Origin: an uncultured bacterium
GTDB taxonomy: Bacteria > Verrucomicrobiota > Kiritimatiellia > RFP12 > UBA1067
Assembly: GCA_902779075.1 (NCBI GenBank)
Contig: CACZAK010000243.1
Coordinates: 1-6,470 of the forward strand
DNA: 6,470 nt
Direction: 5' to 3'
Each line of letters starts with the position of its first letter. Position 1 is the first letter of the stretch. The position numbers were made by a program, and so were the translations under genes. Below the pieces are notes generated by a model. That model made no database searches, was not told the origin of the DNA, and worked only from the letters and a program-made list of their open reading frames with translations. Below are positions 5,954 through 6,470 of the stretch, in pieces.

Positions 5954-6299
5954 TCGCCTCCAGCTGGTTGATGATGGCGAGCGTCTCGTCGCCCTTCTCC
6001 AGCGAATGGTCGAGGGCGAAGCGCAGCTGCGGAGTGAACTTCAGGCGTACCTCGCGGTTGACGACCTGCTGGAACTCGCGTTCGTGGTGGACGAGATGTC
6101 CGAGCGCGCGCTTCTGGAGCGCCTCGTCGCCGAACACGCTCACGCGCACGGTCGCGTTCCGCAGGTCCTTGCCGCAGGTCACGCCCGTCACGGTGATCAG
6201 TCCGGGGCTCACGTCGTCCGTCTGCATCACGCGGAACACGGCCTCGCCGATCACGCGCTTCAGCAGCGCGTTGACGCGCTCTAGGCGATTGACGGGCAT
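5940..6299 (-). CDS. rbfA: Ribosome-binding factor A
   Basis: RbfA binds the 30S subunit and helps mature the 5' end of 16S rRNA; it also matters in cold adaptation. The 119-residue product has normal family length. It shows the pattern of a single type II KH-like domain: an N-terminal helix beginning RLERVNALLKRVIGEAV (5-21), the strand LITVTGV (34-40), KDLRNATVRVSVFG (44-57), and the late LRFALDHSLEKGDE (91-104). The start at 6299 overlaps the infB stop by one nucleotide (TGATG), with GAGG 8 nt upstream. The gene overlaps truB by 14 nt. The infB-rbfA-truB order is one of the most conserved bacterial arrangements and confirms the call. Nothing in the sequence looks degraded. Confidence 0.95.
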   Translation of the reverse strand: MPVNRLERVNALLKRVIGEAVFRVMQTDDVSPGLITVTGVTCGKDLRNATVRVSVFGDEALQKRALGHLVHHEREFQQVVNREVRLKFTPQLRFALDHSLEKGDETLAIINQLEANGQA

Positions 6300-6470
6300 C
6301 AGAGGGACCTCGGCAGCTCTTCCATGGCGAAGCACTCGATCGTGTCGCCCTCGGCGAAGGCCTCGAAGCCGGCGAAGCACACGCCGCACTCCTGCTGGCC
6401 GGTGACTTCCTTGACCTCGTCCTTGAAGTGGCGCAGCGTCTGGAGCTTGCCCTCCCACACCTTCTCCTTG
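6299..6470 (-). CDS. infB: Translation initiation factor IF-2, last 56 residues only
   Basis: IF2 is the GTPase that places initiator tRNA on the ribosome. Only the end of its C-terminal domain (C2, the fMet-tRNA-binding beta-barrel) is present; the rest lies past the right edge. The fragment reads KVWEGKLQTLRHFKDEVKEV and continues with QECGVCFAGFEAFAEGD, matching the family's G-L-x-x-L-R-x-F-K-D-x-V-K-E-V and E-C-G motifs. It ends MEELPRSL at a TGA at 6301-6299. The stop shares its final A with the rbfA start codon, so the two genes are probably translationally coupled. Confidence 0.93.
   Translation of the reverse strand, partial: KEKVWEGKLQTLRHFKDEVKEVTGQQECGVCFAGFEAFAEGDTIECFAMEELPRSL

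Noticed and set aside
5940..6458. Longer rbfA frame starting at 6458
   Set aside because: The extension lies entirely within infB in another frame; ATG 6299 gives the normal RbfA length and the typical stop-start overlap.

Overview
The window reads as a stretch of bacterial chromosome with every recognisable gene on the minus strand. In order of transcription (high to low coordinates) it holds the 3' end of infB, then rbfA, truB and ribF; a nongenic regulatory gap; two genes for exported proteins; and pgi, which runs off the left edge. The high GC content, the infB-rbfA-truB-ribF order, and a secreted protein with an N-terminal 'WPW' beta-rich module joined to a sulfatase-modifying-factor-like (SUMF1/FGE-fold) domain suggest a PVC-superphylum bacterium. 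Kiritimatiellota or Lentisphaerota (gut or anaerobic lineages) fit best. This placement is inference from protein style and was not confirmed by any search.

Region 4398-6470 is a tightly coupled translation/RNA/cofactor operon. The stop of infB overlaps the start of rbfA by 1 nt (TGATG), rbfA overlaps truB by 14 nt, and truB overlaps ribF by 4 nt (ATGA). The products are IF2 (C-terminus only), ribosome-binding factor A, a TruB-family pseudouridine synthase homologue, and a compact bifunctional riboflavin kinase/FAD synthetase. The TruB is unusual: its signature-motif aspartate is glutamate, and two active-site-associated tyrosines are phenylalanine and cysteine.

Region 4201-4397 is nongenic apart from the 5' leader of the next gene. 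It carries a good sigma70-type promoter (TTGACA, 16 bp, TAAAAT). Just upstream of the -35 are two near-identical 10-bp direct repeats exactly 21 bp apart, and further up lie a 6-bp-arm dyad and a 9-bp inverted repeat. This looks like a regulated promoter for the exported pair.

Region 1347-4200 encodes two proteins with signal peptides, 46 nt apart and probably co-transcribed. The first is a degenerate SUMF1/FGE-fold protein that lacks the catalytic cysteine pair. The second is a predicted glycoside-hydrolase-like TIM-barrel protein with a GH67/GH20-type N-terminal alpha/beta domain. The biochemical role of the pair is unknown. Glycan binding or processing at the cell surface is the simplest inference.

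Region 1-1346 holds pgi (glucose-6-phosphate isomerase; 423 codons present, C-terminus outside the window) with its own plausible promoter in the 77-nt gap upstream. I saw no tRNA, rRNA, CRISPR array, insertion sequence or convincing rho-independent terminator.
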